Of a stretch of DNA of 54,037 nucleotides, positions 20,381 to 29,106 are shown one piece after another. This stretch comes from DAOUAM01 sp034433305 (GTDB lineage Bacteria > Chloroflexota > Dehalococcoidia > Lucifugimonadales > DAOUAM01). The first letter of the stretch is position 1, and each line of letters begins with the position of its first letter. A program made the translations under genes and the position numbers. Location: the NCBI GenBank assembly GCA_034433305.1, contig DAOUAM010000001.1:1-54037 (forward strand). Reading direction: 5' to 3'. The notes below the pieces were generated by a model, which ran no database searches, was not told where the DNA came from, and worked only from the letters and a program-made list of their open reading frames with translations.

Positions 20381-20413
20381 CCGTGATAAGCATCACATGC
20401 AGAGAAGGGTATT

Positions 20414-21148
20414 TTGGCAGACCAGAGCAGATGGCCGCGCCTGGTGCCCTGGCGGGCCATTGACGTAGTCTTTGGCGCGGCCCTGGTTATCGGCGGCAGC
20501 GTTCTCGCTATCCTGGCCTATGTCCTGGCGGCCCAGTTGCTGTCGGGCGGCGAAGGCCAGCCGACACTTACCCCCTGGGCCGGTGGGCTGCTGGTGCAGG
20601 GGCTGATGGTCCTGGCAGTCTGGTCCTTCGGGGTGCTGAAGTACCGGGCTTCCTGGCGCACTGCTGGAGTCAGGGGACCAGAGGGCCGGAGCAGCATGCT
20701 GCTGCCCTGGCTGGCGCTCCTGCTAAGCCTGGGCTTCAGCGCCGCGTACACTCAGATAGTCACCGCCCTGGGGCTGGAGTCCCTGGTCCCCGAGCAGGTC
20801 CCCAGGGATGTGCTGGGCAAGGGTGTTTACCTGCTGCTGAGCATAGCTGTCATTGTGTTCTGGGTGCCCTTTGCCGAGGAGCTTTTCTTCAGGGGCTTTC
20901 TGCTCACGGCGCTGCTCCGCTACCTGCGCCTGGCGTGGGCGCTGGTGATAGGCTCGGCCATATTCGCCCTGGGCCACATCAGCAGTTTGAACAGCGTGGG
21001 CGCCGTGGTGCCGGCCTTCGTCAGTGGGCTGCTGCTTTCCTGGCTTTTCCTCAAGACCAGGTCCATATGGCCCGGCTACATGGCCCACATGGCCCAGAAC
21101 CTGATTGCCATACTGGCCGTGCTTGTCTCAGCGATGGAAGGGCTGTAA
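20414..21148 (+). CDS. CPBP-family intramembrane metalloprotease
   Basis: 244-residue polytopic membrane protein with about seven hydrophobic segments. The CAAX-protease/bacteriocin-processing (CPBP, ABI) signature is present: FAEELFFRGFLLTALL (EExxxR motif), FALGH (motif 2) and PAFVSGLLLSWLFLKTRSIWPGYMAHMAQNL (motif 3 with the HxxxN-type His). Such proteins cleave peptides within the membrane; substrates are generally unknown. The TTG start is preceded by AGAAGGG. trpA begins 16 nt after the stop, so the gene may lead a transcript that includes trpA-aroH, which is not functionally obvious. Confidence 0.85.
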   Translation: MADQSRWPRLVPWRAIDVVFGAALVIGGSVLAILAYVLAAQLLSGGEGQPTLTPWAGGLLVQGLMVLAVWSFGVLKYRASWRTAGVRGPEGRSSMLLPWLALLLSLGFSAAYTQIVTALGLESLVPEQVPRDVLGKGVYLLLSIAVIVFWVPFAEELFFRGFLLTALLRYLRLAWALVIGSAIFALGHISSLNSVGAVVPAFVSGLLLSWLFLKTRSIWPGYMAHMAQNLIAILAVLVSAMEGL

Positions 21149-21164
21149 CAGGAGAGACTCCGCT

Positions 21165-21995
21165 ATGACCACCAATGGTCCGCAACAGTCGGACAACCGC
21201 ATAGACCGCAGGTTCAGGGAGCTGAGAGGCTCTGGACAGAAGGCGCTGGTGCCCTTCGTGACCATAGGCTTCCCGGACGTGGAAACCTCGCTGGCCCTGG
21301 CTGACGCCATACTCCAGGCGGGCGCGGACATGCTGGAGCTGGGCATACCCTTCAGCGACCCGCTGGCCGATGGCCCCACCATACAGCGCACCAGCTACCA
21401 GGCGTTGAAGCAGGGGGTCAACCTGCGTACCTGCCTGGACGTACTGCGACGGCTGCGGGCCAGGCGCAGCGACGCGCCCCTGGTGTTCATGGGCTACTTC
21501 AACCCCTTCCTGCGCTACGGCCTGGAGAGGTTCGTGGCCGAAGCCGCCAGCGCCGGCCTGGACGGGACTATCGTCCCGGACCTGCCGCCCGAGGAGTCCG
21601 GCCCTTTCCAGCGGCTATGCCAGCAGCACGGCATCTACCTCATACCACTGCTGGCCCCCACCAGCACCGACTACCGGATAGCCATGGCTTGCAAAGAGGC
21701 CAGGGGATTTATATACTGCGTAAGCCTTACCGGGGTCACCGGCGCAAGGCAGCAACTGGCCACCGGCCTTTCCGACCTGGTAAGCAGGATACGCCGCCAC
21801 ACCAGCTTGCCAGTCCTGGTGGGCATCGGCATATCCAGGCCTGAGCACGTGAGGGCCGCCAGCGCCTTCGCCGATGGCGCCGTGGTGGGCAGCGCCCTGC
21901 TGGATGCCGTGGACCGCGCGCCCAGGGAGCAGGCCGTTGACACGGCCAGGGAGTTCGTCAAGGCTTTGAAGGCAGCTACGGAGATGGCAGGCTAG
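21165..21995 (+). CDS. trpA: Tryptophan synthase alpha chain
   Basis: 276-residue TIM barrel that cleaves indole-3-glycerol phosphate to indole. The catalytic Glu (in MLELGIPFSDP) and Asp (in PLADGPTIQ) are present, as are FMGYFNPFLRYG, GTIVPDLPPEES and the phosphate loop VSLTGVTGAR with GIGISRPEHV and GAVVGSAL. The ATG at 21165 has AGGAGAG upstream. No trpB or other trp genes are adjacent; chorismate mutase follows after a single base, linking it to aromatic amino-acid synthesis. Confidence 0.96.
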   Translation: MTTNGPQQSDNRIDRRFRELRGSGQKALVPFVTIGFPDVETSLALADAILQAGADMLELGIPFSDPLADGPTIQRTSYQALKQGVNLRTCLDVLRRLRARRSDAPLVFMGYFNPFLRYGLERFVAEAASAGLDGTIVPDLPPEESGPFQRLCQQHGIYLIPLLAPTSTDYRIAMACKEARGFIYCVSLTGVTGARQQLATGLSDLVSRIRRHTSLPVLVGIGISRPEHVRAASAFADGAVVGSALLDAVDRAPREQAVDTAREFVKALKAATEMAG

Positions 21996-21996
21996 T

Positions 21997-22371
21997 ATGA
22001 GCAAAGTCCGGGGGATTCGAGGAGCCACCACTGCGACCAGCAACACCAAGGAGGCCATCCTGGAGGCGACCAAGGAGCTGCTGGAGAAGCTAATCGAGGC
22101 CAACGATCTCACCCCGGACGATGTGGCGGCAGCCCTGTTCACCACCACGCCAGACCTGAACGCCGAGTTCCCGGCTGTGGCGGCCAGGCAGATGGGCTGG
22201 ACCTTCGTCCCGCTCCTGTGCGGCCACGAGATGAACATCCCCGATGCCCAGCCCCGCTGCATAAGGGCGCTCGTCCTGGTCAACACCGACAAGACCCCTC
22301 AGGACATAGTCCACATTTACCTCAGGGAAGCCATCAATCTCCGGGCCAGGGGCATGAACAGCAACTCCTAG
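21997..22371 (+). CDS. aroH: Chorismate mutase, AroH class
   Basis: 124-residue trimeric AroH-type chorismate mutase (chorismate to prephenate). It resembles the Bacillus subtilis enzyme throughout: VRGIRGATTATSNTKEAIL at the N-terminus with the active-site Arg, TTTPDLNAEFPAVAARQMGW, GHEMNIPDAQPRCIRALVLVNTD with active-site Glu and Arg, and VHIYLREAINLR. The ATG comes one base after the trpA stop, so the two are surely co-translated. Confidence 0.95.
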   Translation: MSKVRGIRGATTATSNTKEAILEATKELLEKLIEANDLTPDDVAAALFTTTPDLNAEFPAVAARQMGWTFVPLLCGHEMNIPDAQPRCIRALVLVNTDKTPQDIVHIYLREAINLRARGMNSNS

Positions 22372-22505
22372 CGGTGTGTCCTCTGCCTTGCGGTGACATC
22401 CCGGGCATGCCTGCGCGGACTGGAGTCCGTACCCGAGTCGGCCAGGGCATGGGGCGAGGACGCCGGAGGCGGTGCCAGGCGTGCTGGCGCAGGGGAAGGG
22501 CCAGG

Positions 22506-23840
22506 CTACTGCATCATCATGCGCATAAGCTGGCGGCGGCCCTTGTTGGAGGTCATCTGCCGCATCATCTTCTGCATCTGGCGGAACTGGTTGAGGAGCT
22601 GGTTCACGTCCTGGGGCGTGGTGCCGCTGCCCCGGGCGATGCGCCGCCTGCGGCTGCCGTCAATAATCTCGGGGCGCCGGCGCTCCTGGGGCGTCATGGA
22701 ATAGATAATGGCCTCTACCTTCTTCAGGTGCTTCTCGTCCAGGTCTTCCGTGGACACCCGCGACTTTATGGCCGAGAAGCCCGGCACCATCTCCAGCACC
22801 TGGCTTATCGGCCCCATGCGCTGGAGCTGCTGCAACTGGCCCAGGAAGTCCTCCAGGTCGAAGGTGGCCTGGCGTATCTTCTTCTCCAGCTCGGCGGCCT
22901 GTTGCTGGTCAAAGCTGGCCTGGGCCTTCTCGATGAGCGTCAGCACATCGCCCATGCCCAGGATGCGGGAGGCCAGCCTGTCGGGGTAGAACTGCTCCAG
23001 GGCCTCGACACGCTCGCCCGTGGCGATGAACTTGATGGGCACGCCGGTCACCGACGTGATGGACAGGGCAGCGCCGCCTCTGGCGTCGCTGTCCAGCTTG
23101 GTCAGGACAAGCCCTGTGACACCTATGCGGCTGTGGAACTCCTGGGCCGCGCGCACGGCGTCCTGGCCGGTCATGGCGTCCACTACCAGCAGCGTCTCGG
23201 CCGGCGAGACGGCTGCCTTGACCTCCTCCAGCTCCGCCATAAGCTCATCGTCAATCTGGAAGCGGCCGGCGGTGTCCACGATGGCCCACATGGCGCCCAT
23301 CTCGGCGGCGCGCGCCACGCCATTCCTGGCGACCCTGGCCGTGGGCTGGGATGTGTCCTCCCGGTACACCGTGACGCCGATCTGCCTGCCCAGCGTCTCA
23401 AGCTGGTCTATGGCCGCCGGGCGCTGCAGGTCTGCGGCCACCAGCACCGGCGTCTGGCCTGACTGCTTCAGGTGACGCGCCAGCTTGGCGGCGGTGGTCG
23501 TCTTGCCAGAGCCGTTGAGGCCCACCATCAGGATGACCGAGGGCGGCCTGGCCGCTGGCTGTAGCCTGGAGACACCGCCTCCCAGGATGGCCGTAAGCTC
23601 CTCGTTGGTTATCTTCACCACCTGCTGGCCTGGCGTCAGGCTCTTGAGCAGGTCCTCGGCCAGGGCTCGCTCCCTGATCCGGGCCACCAGGTCCCGCGCC
23701 ACCTTGAAGTTGACGTCCGCCTCCAGCAGGGCCAGGCGCACCTCGCGCAGCGCCTCGTCCACGTCCTTTTCCGTCAGCCTGCCCTTGCTGCCCAGGCGGC
23801 GGAACACCCCATTCAGCTTTTCTGTCAGGGCTTCGAACAT
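22506..23840 (-). CDS. ffh: Signal recognition particle protein Ffh
   Basis: 444-residue SRP54 GTPase that targets nascent membrane proteins with SRP RNA. N domain residues 1-~85, G domain with GLNGSGKTTTAAKLA, VLVAADLQRPAA, VDTAGRFQIDDELM and LTKLDSDARGG, and a Met-rich M domain ending in QMQKMMRQMTSNKGRRQLMRMMMQ. All motifs are intact and the length is normal. Convergent with aroH (134-nt gap). I did not find an SRP RNA next to it. Confidence 0.97.
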   Translation of the reverse strand: MFEALTEKLNGVFRRLGSKGRLTEKDVDEALREVRLALLEADVNFKVARDLVARIRERALAEDLLKSLTPGQQVVKITNEELTAILGGGVSRLQPAARPPSVILMVGLNGSGKTTTAAKLARHLKQSGQTPVLVAADLQRPAAIDQLETLGRQIGVTVYREDTSQPTARVARNGVARAAEMGAMWAIVDTAGRFQIDDELMAELEEVKAAVSPAETLLVVDAMTGQDAVRAAQEFHSRIGVTGLVLTKLDSDARGGAALSITSVTGVPIKFIATGERVEALEQFYPDRLASRILGMGDVLTLIEKAQASFDQQQAAELEKKIRQATFDLEDFLGQLQQLQRMGPISQVLEMVPGFSAIKSRVSTEDLDEKHLKKVEAIIYSMTPQERRRPEIIDGSRRRRIARGSGTTPQDVNQLLNQFRQMQKMMRQMTSNKGRRQLMRMMMQ

Positions 23841-23949
23841 TTCTGCCTCACTGACTCGATTGTAGGCCAGGGTGTGTCATGGGTCAAGTGTTCTTGTGTC
23901 GTGGGACTGGGCCAGGCAGGCCTTCAGGAAGCGGGAGGGCCAGGTGACG

Positions 23950-24831
23950 TCAGCGACCGGCCCTGAGGGACCCCAGGACAGCCTGGGCCGCGCCGTAGTC
24001 GCGGACGCCGCCCCGCAGGATGGGGGGCACGAGGTATATGGCGTTGAGGCCCTCCCGCGTGAACTGGTGCAGCAACTGGAGGGCTATGTCCTGTCCGGGC
24101 CTTCCCTTCTGCAGGTCACTGGTGGCCCACGCTGGAACGCTGCTGAACACGATGCCGTCCCTGGCCAGCACCTGCACCCCGAAGAACACCGGGGCCGTCA
24201 GAGGCTGCCCGTAAAGCCCGGCATAGCGGTCTAGGAACTGCCTGGCCAGGGCAGGGTCAAAGATGGGCTGGGTGATGAAGAACTGGGCGCCGGCCTCCAC
24301 CTTGCGGCGCGTCAGCGCCAACTCGCGCTCCAGGCCGCGCCCCAGGTCTATGGTCGCGCCGATGCAGAAGTCCGTGGCCGCCCTGAGCCTCTGGCCCTTG
24401 TAGTCAGTGCCACGGTTCAGGTCCTGGATGGACTTGAGGAGTCCCGTGGGCTTGAAATCGTTGACTGCCTTCACGGAGGCAAGCTCCTGGGGGCTGAAGT
24501 CGTCCCCTTTGACGACTACCACGTTCTCCAGGCCCAGGAGATAGGCGCCCAGGAGAAGGCCCTGCAGGGCTACCTTGTTCATGTCCCTGGTGGCCAGGGT
24601 GAAGATGACCTCCTTGCCGGCTTGCTGCCTGAGCCAGTAAGCCATGATGGCCGAGTTGACCCGCGCGGCCTTGCCAGGGCTGTAGGCCACCGAGATGAAG
24701 TCGGCGGCAAGGCCTCGGGCCTGGGCCGCGAGTCCCGGGTCGGCGCCCCGGGGTGGGGAGAAGTCGCATATGACCACCGGGGCGCCATTAGCTTGCGTGT
24801 ACCATTCAGCAACCTTGGCCATAACCGCCAC
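23950..24831 (-). CDS. Methylenetetrahydrofolate reductase-like protein
   Basis: 293-residue TIM-barrel protein of the MetF/MTHFR family: ICDFSPPRGADPG at the N-terminus, AYSPGKAARVNSAIMAYWLRQ, VIFTLATRDMNKVALQGLLLGAYLLGLENVVVVKGDD, FCIGATIDLGRGLERELALTRRKVEAGAQFFITQPIFDP, and a C-terminal GVQVLARDGIVFSSVP. These bind FAD and reduce methylene-THF to methyl-THF in the methyl branch or Met synthesis. It differs from E. coli MetF in the N-terminal substrate loops, so a related reductase role is possible. The zinc-ribbon gene lies 103 nt upstream on the same strand. Confidence 0.82.
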   Translation of the reverse strand: MAVMAKVAEWYTQANGAPVVICDFSPPRGADPGLAAQARGLAADFISVAYSPGKAARVNSAIMAYWLRQQAGKEVIFTLATRDMNKVALQGLLLGAYLLGLENVVVVKGDDFSPQELASVKAVNDFKPTGLLKSIQDLNRGTDYKGQRLRAATDFCIGATIDLGRGLERELALTRRKVEAGAQFFITQPIFDPALARQFLDRYAGLYGQPLTAPVFFGVQVLARDGIVFSSVPAWATSDLQKGRPGQDIALQLLHQFTREGLNAIYLVPPILRGGVRDYGAAQAVLGSLRAGR

Positions 24832-24934
24832 ACCGGGCCCTGGCGCGCCGCGCCTGGCAAGAGGAGAAGTCCTGCGTCAACGTGCCTGCCGTGGTGCGCC
24901 GTGGCCGGCGGGGGTTGCTGTCCATCTACCCGGC

Positions 24935-25414
24935 CTACTTCCACCCCAGGGAGCCGTTCTTGCCTGGGGTGAGGGACACCCTGTGCCCCTCGGTGCACTT
25001 GTAGCGCTCCTCGCGGACCTCTCGGCGCTTGCCCGAAAGGGACGACTGCACCATGGGCCTGCCGCAGAAGGGGCAGGAAACGCCGTAAACAAGGCGGTTG
25101 CGCACCCGGACCAGCTTCACGTAGGTCAGGGTGTTCATCAACGTCTCCGAGTCGCCCACGTAGCGCAGGATGTACTCGGTGCCGGCGCTGATAATGCTCT
25201 TCTTCTTAGTGTAGGACAGTGGGTTGGTGTAGGTATAGTCCACGTACCCGCACTGCAAGCACTCAGGCTCATCATAGGTTGTCTGAAGCTGAGAGCTGCA
25301 CCTGGGGCAGAGCAGGCGATTGCCCATGACGATGGGCCTGGACGTCTTCCTGATGACCTCTGGCCGCTCTTCATGGCCCTGAGAGAAATCAAGCTTGGTA
25401 GCTGAACTGACCAA
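24935..25414 (-). CDS. Double zinc-ribbon protein
   Basis: 159 residues with two four-ligand metal sites: CPRC...CLQCG (residues ~36-56) and CPFCG...CTEGH (~113-145). A basic segment (NPLSYTKKK) and a helical middle (ILRYVGDSETLMNTLTYVKLVRVRNRLVYG) lie between. A nucleic-acid or protein-binding role is likely, but the family is not one I can name. The TTG at 25414 is supported by GGAGGAG six nt upstream. Upstream is an 800-bp noncoding region rich in dyads that may hold its control sites. Confidence 0.7.
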   Translation of the reverse strand: MVSSATKLDFSQGHEERPEVIRKTSRPIVMGNRLLCPRCSSQLQTTYDEPECLQCGYVDYTYTNPLSYTKKKSIISAGTEYILRYVGDSETLMNTLTYVKLVRVRNRLVYGVSCPFCGRPMVQSSLSGKRREVREERYKCTEGHRVSLTPGKNGSLGWK

Positions 25415-26222
25415 CTGGCTCCTCCTTTACGGACATCCGTGCTGCTGGCTGAGACTCCTGGTACCTACCCGCGCGGCGGAGCAGCACTCCTCTCCTCAAT
25501 GATGCATCCCCCTCGCCAGACAGCCAGACCTGGGCCATTGCGCTACCGCGTCCCACGCCACACTTGTGAAAAACTTCACATTTAGTCCGCGCGAAAAAGC
25601 TGGCTCTCCATGCTTGGCAGGATGCAAGAGGACTCTTTAACCCCCGCCAGACCCTGTGCTGTACCCTCCAGGCCTGGACCTTCCTGAAGCGCGGGCGCGA
25701 AGGTTATTCGGCGGGCCGAGACACTGCTCGATGGTGACCCGAGAGCTATGATGTTAGCGGTTGCGGGGTACCACCCACACCGCTAAGAGACCCTCCACAA
25801 TCTACACTGGAGGCAGATTACCAGGAGTCCACCTTGGTGTGGAACTGATATTGTCACCAGATTTACATAGGTGCTAGCACCTATGTTAAATTCTTGCTGG
25901 CTCTTGGCTTCGGCCTCAATACAGGCGGTGATCAGGGCCTTGCCAAGTTCCTAGCCATTGTTCAAGAAAAGTAAGAGAAGTGTCAAGGGGCAAGGCCAGC
26001 AGGATTCAGATGAAATTGTCGCGGGCCGCCCCGGGGGCAATTGACCTCCCGTGCGCGGCTTCATACTGCGGCGCATGGCATTGGCCCCATCAGGCCCGCG
26101 TGGCCTCTCCCGCCAGGCCGGCGGCACCCTCCCTGGGGCCTCTATCCATGGTCGGTGGCGACTGACAGGCCGCTGGCCCTTCTGGTAAAATTACGGCGGC
26201 AACTCGCAGGGGGAAAGGGGCC
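25415..26222. other. 808-bp noncoding, hairpin-rich region
   Basis: No credible gene. Between about 25725 and 25890 there are successive hairpins: CTCG/CGAG (25727-25744), an 8-bp TTAGCGGT/ACCGCTAA stem with an inner GGGT/ACCC stem (25754-25786), CCTCCA/TGGAGG (25792-25813), a TCCAC/GTGGA arm (25828-25842) and the palindrome at 25865-25886. This looks like a structured RNA or a compound control region. The strand is undecided: on plus it ends in a terminator-like palindrome, on minus it would precede the zinc-ribbon gene. Confidence 0.45.
25865..25886. promoter_or_regulatory. Perfect 22-bp palindrome
   Basis: ACATAGGTGCT followed by its exact reverse complement AGCACCTATGT. It is either an operator for a dimeric regulator or the stem of a terminator; TTAAATTCTT follows on the plus strand. 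It is 336 bp before the CoA-transferase genes and 450 bp upstream of the zinc-ribbon gene. Confidence 0.6.
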
Positions 26223-27146
26223 TTGGCCAGACAACTGGGAAGCAAAGTCATGACCGCCAGGGAGGCGGTCGAGCGGTTCGTGTTCGATGGCGCCGTCGTG
26301 GGCATGGGCGGCCAGAGCATCGGGCGCTGCAGCATGGCCCTGGCCCACGAGATCGTGCGCCAGGGCAAGAAGGACCTGACCCTGGTGGGCTGCAACCTGG
26401 CCCTGTCCATGGACATCATGGTGGGCGCCGGGCTGGTCAAGCGCACCGAGTGCGGCACTGGCAACCTGGAGCGCTTCGGCACCGCCTTCAGGTGGCGCAG
26501 GGCCATCGAGGAGGGCCGTATCGAGGTGGACGACTACAGCCACCTGGCCATGGCCTCCCGCTTCCTGGCCGGCGCCCTGGGGCTGCCCTTCATGCCCACC
26601 AGGAGCCTCCTGGGCACCGACATCCTGAACAAGAAGCCCTCTGATGGCCGCAAGCCCTTCCACCTGCTGGACAACCCCTGGGAGCCGGGCCAGCCCGTGG
26701 TGCTGCTGCCCGCCCTGACGCCCGACGTGTCCATCGTCCACGTCCAGAAGGCCGATGAGATGGGCAACATCATCATCGAGGGGTTCACCACTCACGAGCC
26801 GGAGATGATAAGGGCCTCCAGGGCCGTCATCGTCACCTGCGAGGAGCTGGTAAGCTCCGACGAGGTACGCAGGGACCCGGACCGCACCACCGTGCCCTAC
26901 ATCTTCGTCAGCGCCGTGGTGGAGCAGCCCTGGGGCGCCTATCCCACCTCCACCTACAGGTACTACGAGCACGACGAGGAGCACCTGCGCCACTACCAGG
27001 CGTGCGCCCGCGCCGGCGGCGAGGCGTACCAGAAGTACCTCCAGGAGTTCATCTACGACTGCCCCACCTTCGACGACTACCTCCAGAAGGCCGCGGGCAT
27101 CAAGAAGCTGAACCAGCTCCGCGCCGCCATGCTCCGGCTGGTGTGA
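26223..27146 (+). CDS. CoA-transferase alpha subunit (glutaconate/IpdA type)
   Basis: 307-residue class I CoA-transferase A subunit: MTAREAVERFVFDGAVVGMGGQSIGRCSMALAHEIVRQGKKDLTLVGCN, GTGNLERFGTAFRWRRAIEEGRIEVDDYSH and LPALTPDVSIVHVQKADEMGNIIIEG. It resembles GctA and the IpdA subunit of steroid-ring degradation; the A chain of this family does not carry the catalytic Glu. The start may be TTG at 26223 or ATG at 26250, each with a purine-rich upstream. It is paired with the B subunit 49 nt downstream. Together they would move CoA between, or hydrolyse, dicarboxyl-type acyl-CoAs. Confidence 0.85.
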   Translation: MARQLGSKVMTAREAVERFVFDGAVVGMGGQSIGRCSMALAHEIVRQGKKDLTLVGCNLALSMDIMVGAGLVKRTECGTGNLERFGTAFRWRRAIEEGRIEVDDYSHLAMASRFLAGALGLPFMPTRSLLGTDILNKKPSDGRKPFHLLDNPWEPGQPVVLLPALTPDVSIVHVQKADEMGNIIIEGFTTHEPEMIRASRAVIVTCEELVSSDEVRRDPDRTTVPYIFVSAVVEQPWGAYPTSTYRYYEHDEEHLRHYQACARAGGEAYQKYLQEFIYDCPTFDDYLQKAAGIKKLNQLRAAMLRLV

Positions 27147-27195
27147 CGGCCGGCGGCGCGCTGCCACTGGAAAGCCACGGAAGAGGGGCCGCTGC

Positions 27196-27975
27196 ATGCA
27201 AAGGGACTACGGACTCGACGAGCTGATGGTGGTGGAAGCGTCCAGGTACATCCAGGACGGCGACGTTGTCCTGGTGGGCACGGGGCTGCCCATGGTGGCG
27301 AGCCTCTTCGCGCAGAAGAGCCACGCCCCCCACATGGCCTACGTGGTGGAGACCGGGCCTATCGCGCCCATCGTGGTGCCCACGCCCATCTCGGTATCCG
27401 ACCCCCGTGTGATGCACCGCGCCGTCAGGCTCGGCTCGCTGCTGGACGCCCTGGGCGGCGTGTTGCAGCGCGGCATGGCGGACGTGGCCTTCCTGGGCGG
27501 CGCCCAGATTGACCAGTTCGCCAACGTCAACTCCACCGTCATCGGCGACTACAGACGGCCCAGGGTCAGGTTCCCCGGCAGCGGCGGCGCCAACGACCTG
27601 GCCTCCCACGCCCGCAAGATACTCATCATCACCCGCCACGAGAAGCGCCGCTTCCCCGAGCGCTGCGACTTCATCACCAGCCCCGGCTACATAGACGGCC
27701 CCGAGGGCCGCAGGAAGGCCGGGCTGCCGGTGCCCTACCCGGACATCGTGGTCATCACCAACCTCACGGTCATGTCCATAGACAAGTCCCGGGGGCGGCT
27801 GCGCATAGACAAGCTTATGCCTGGTGTCACCCTGGAGCAGGTGCAGGAGAACACGGGCTTCAAGCCGCTGCTGGCCCCGGAAATCATCGCCGTGGACCCG
27901 CCCACCGAGCGGGAGCTACGCATCCTGCGCGAGGAAGTGGACCCCCGGGGTGTCTACCTGAAGGGCGAGGAGTAG
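27196..27975 (+). CDS. CoA-transferase beta subunit (glutaconate/IpdB type)
   Basis: 259 residues, companion to the preceding gene: VVEASRYIQDGDVVLVGTGLPMVASLFAQKSHAP, a VVETGPIAP segment at the position where family members carry the active-site Glu, DVAFLGGAQIDQFANVNSTVIGDY, RFPGSGGANDLASHARKILIITRHEKRRFPERCDFITSPGY, and VITNLTVMSIDKSRGRLRIDKLMPGVTLEQVQENTGF. The ETG context is consistent with an active transferase. A GGAAGAGGGG stretch precedes the ATG. Confidence 0.85.
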   Translation: MQRDYGLDELMVVEASRYIQDGDVVLVGTGLPMVASLFAQKSHAPHMAYVVETGPIAPIVVPTPISVSDPRVMHRAVRLGSLLDALGGVLQRGMADVAFLGGAQIDQFANVNSTVIGDYRRPRVRFPGSGGANDLASHARKILIITRHEKRRFPERCDFITSPGYIDGPEGRRKAGLPVPYPDIVVITNLTVMSIDKSRGRLRIDKLMPGVTLEQVQENTGFKPLLAPEIIAVDPPTERELRILREEVDPRGVYLKGEE

Positions 27976-27992
27976 CCGGATGCGGCGGGGGC

Positions 27993-28346
27993 CTACGGCT
28001 GGCCCGGCGTCGGCGTGCCCAGCCGCTGGGCCTCCCCCTGGAGCTGCTGCTCCAGGCCCTGCAACCGGGGCATGAGGCTTTGCCCGTAGGCCACCATCTG
28101 CTGACGCCTCAGTTCGGCCCTCTCGTAGTCCGGGTCCTGCTGGAAGGACGCGATCTCGTTCACCAGGGACATGTAGGACCCGGCGAACAGGCCCGCCGCC
28201 TGGTGGACAGCCTCGACGCTATAGGCTTCATCCTGGGCGCTGGCCGGCCCTGGCAGAGGCATGTCCAGCGTCGGGAACCCGCTGAGCACGCCCACCAGGA
28301 ACGCCACCACAATGCCCAAAATGCCCAGGCTTGCCACCATGCCCAT
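27993..28346 (-). CDS. Small membrane-anchored hypothetical protein
   Basis: 117 residues. The N-terminus MGMVASLGILGIVVAFLVGVLSGF is a membrane anchor or signal segment, and ASAQDEA could be a signal-peptidase I site. The remainder is helical with a probable coiled coil (SLMPRLQGLEQQLQGEAQRLG), facing outward if anchored. Convergent with the CoA-transferase operon. I recognise no family. Confidence 0.65.
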   Translation of the reverse strand: MGMVASLGILGIVVAFLVGVLSGFPTLDMPLPGPASAQDEAYSVEAVHQAAGLFAGSYMSLVNEIASFQQDPDYERAELRRQQMVAYGQSLMPRLQGLEQQLQGEAQRLGTPTPGQP

Positions 28347-28485
28347 AGGGACTCACCCCCAGGCGGCCTGCGGTCTTCACCCACAGGCCTGTACGTCATT
28401 TTCACCATACGACATACAGGTGGACACCTGGATGTAAACCTGGTGTCAATCTGGGGCCAGCACGGTGACAGGTGCGTTAGAAATT

Positions 28486-28575
28486 CAGTCCACCCCACGT
28501 GCGTGGGGACAACGGACGTGGTGCACGGGACACATACCGTACGGGGCGGTTCACCCCCACGTGCGTGGGGACAAC
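28486..28575. CRISPR. Relic type I-E CRISPR: two repeats and one spacer
   Basis: Repeat CGGTTCACCCCCACGTGCGT plus GGGGACAAC at 28547-28575, a typical 29-nt type I-E repeat with internal dyad CCCCCACG/CGTGGGG. A copy at 28486-28513 shares its last ~18 nt but is degenerate at the 5' side. The 33-nt interval 28514-28546 is a spacer of normal I-E length. The degenerate copy suggests this is the trailer end or a decayed array. Confidence 0.8.
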
Positions 28576-28762
28576 CGCTGCCCCAAGTGTGGGGCCTGGG
28601 CCATTCACGCGGCCAGGGCGCTCCATGACATGGTGAATGTCCACCTGGGGAAGAAGGCCCACTATCCTAAAGACCTGGCCCGGTGTGCCGGGGAGGCTCA
28701 CCAGGCCGTGCATGATGCGGGGCTGAAGTGCCGGTGTGTGGCTCTATGCGGCAGAGCGTGGA

Positions 28763-29059
28763 CTATGCAACCTCGGCACGGAGCCTGCTGACAGTCCCTC
28801 GCAGCTCCTCCCGAAGTTCGTCCTCTGTCATGGCACGCTCCACGACGAACCAGAAGCCGCTAATGATGTCGCCAGCCAGCTTCTTGAGCCTTTCATCGCT
28901 CGACTTCTCGATGTCGAAGAAGTGGGAACCCTCCCAGTCCGCTAGCTCCTGCAAAGAGGCTTCACCCGCGAGGTACTTTTCCACCAGGCCCATCAGTTCT
29001 TCAAGCATGGCCCAGCCTGTAAGGAAGGTCTCTGCCTCGATTCTAAGGCGCCTTTTCAA
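28763..29059 (-). CDS. Hypothetical helical protein between CRISPR repeats
   Basis: Up to 98 residues (TTG at 29059), or 81 from the ATG at 29008. Mostly helical and acidic: LEELMGLVEKYLAGEASLQELADWEGSHFFDIEKSSDERLKKLAGDIISGFWFVVERAMTEDELREELRGTVSRLRAEVA. No family recognised and no Shine-Dalgarno at either start. It fills the 566-bp gap between the second and third CRISPR repeats, so it may be an insertion or part of the decayed locus. Confidence 0.5.
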   Translation of the reverse strand: MKRRLRIEAETFLTGWAMLEELMGLVEKYLAGEASLQELADWEGSHFFDIEKSSDERLKKLAGDIISGFWFVVERAMTEDELREELRGTVSRLRAEVA

Positions 29060-29106
29060 CGAAAGTCAATTGCCAGAGCTTATCCGGCAGAATAGGCTTG
29101 CCTTTG

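Noticed and set aside
22372..22505. SRP RNA next to ffh
   Set aside because: Searched for the conserved GGAA tetraloop/asymmetric-loop pattern of domain IV near ffh and found none.
25741..25800. T-box riboswitch on the minus strand (GGGTGGTACC)
   Set aside because: No Stem I features, the string lacks the ACCGCG continuation, and the downstream gene is a zinc-ribbon protein rather than an aminoacyl-tRNA synthetase or amino-acid gene.
28465..28791. Plus-strand ORF with CPKCG and CRCVALCG Cys motifs
   Set aside because: It starts inside CRISPR repeats and has no ribosome site; the Cys-rich part could be a gene fragment, but it is not enough for a CDS call.
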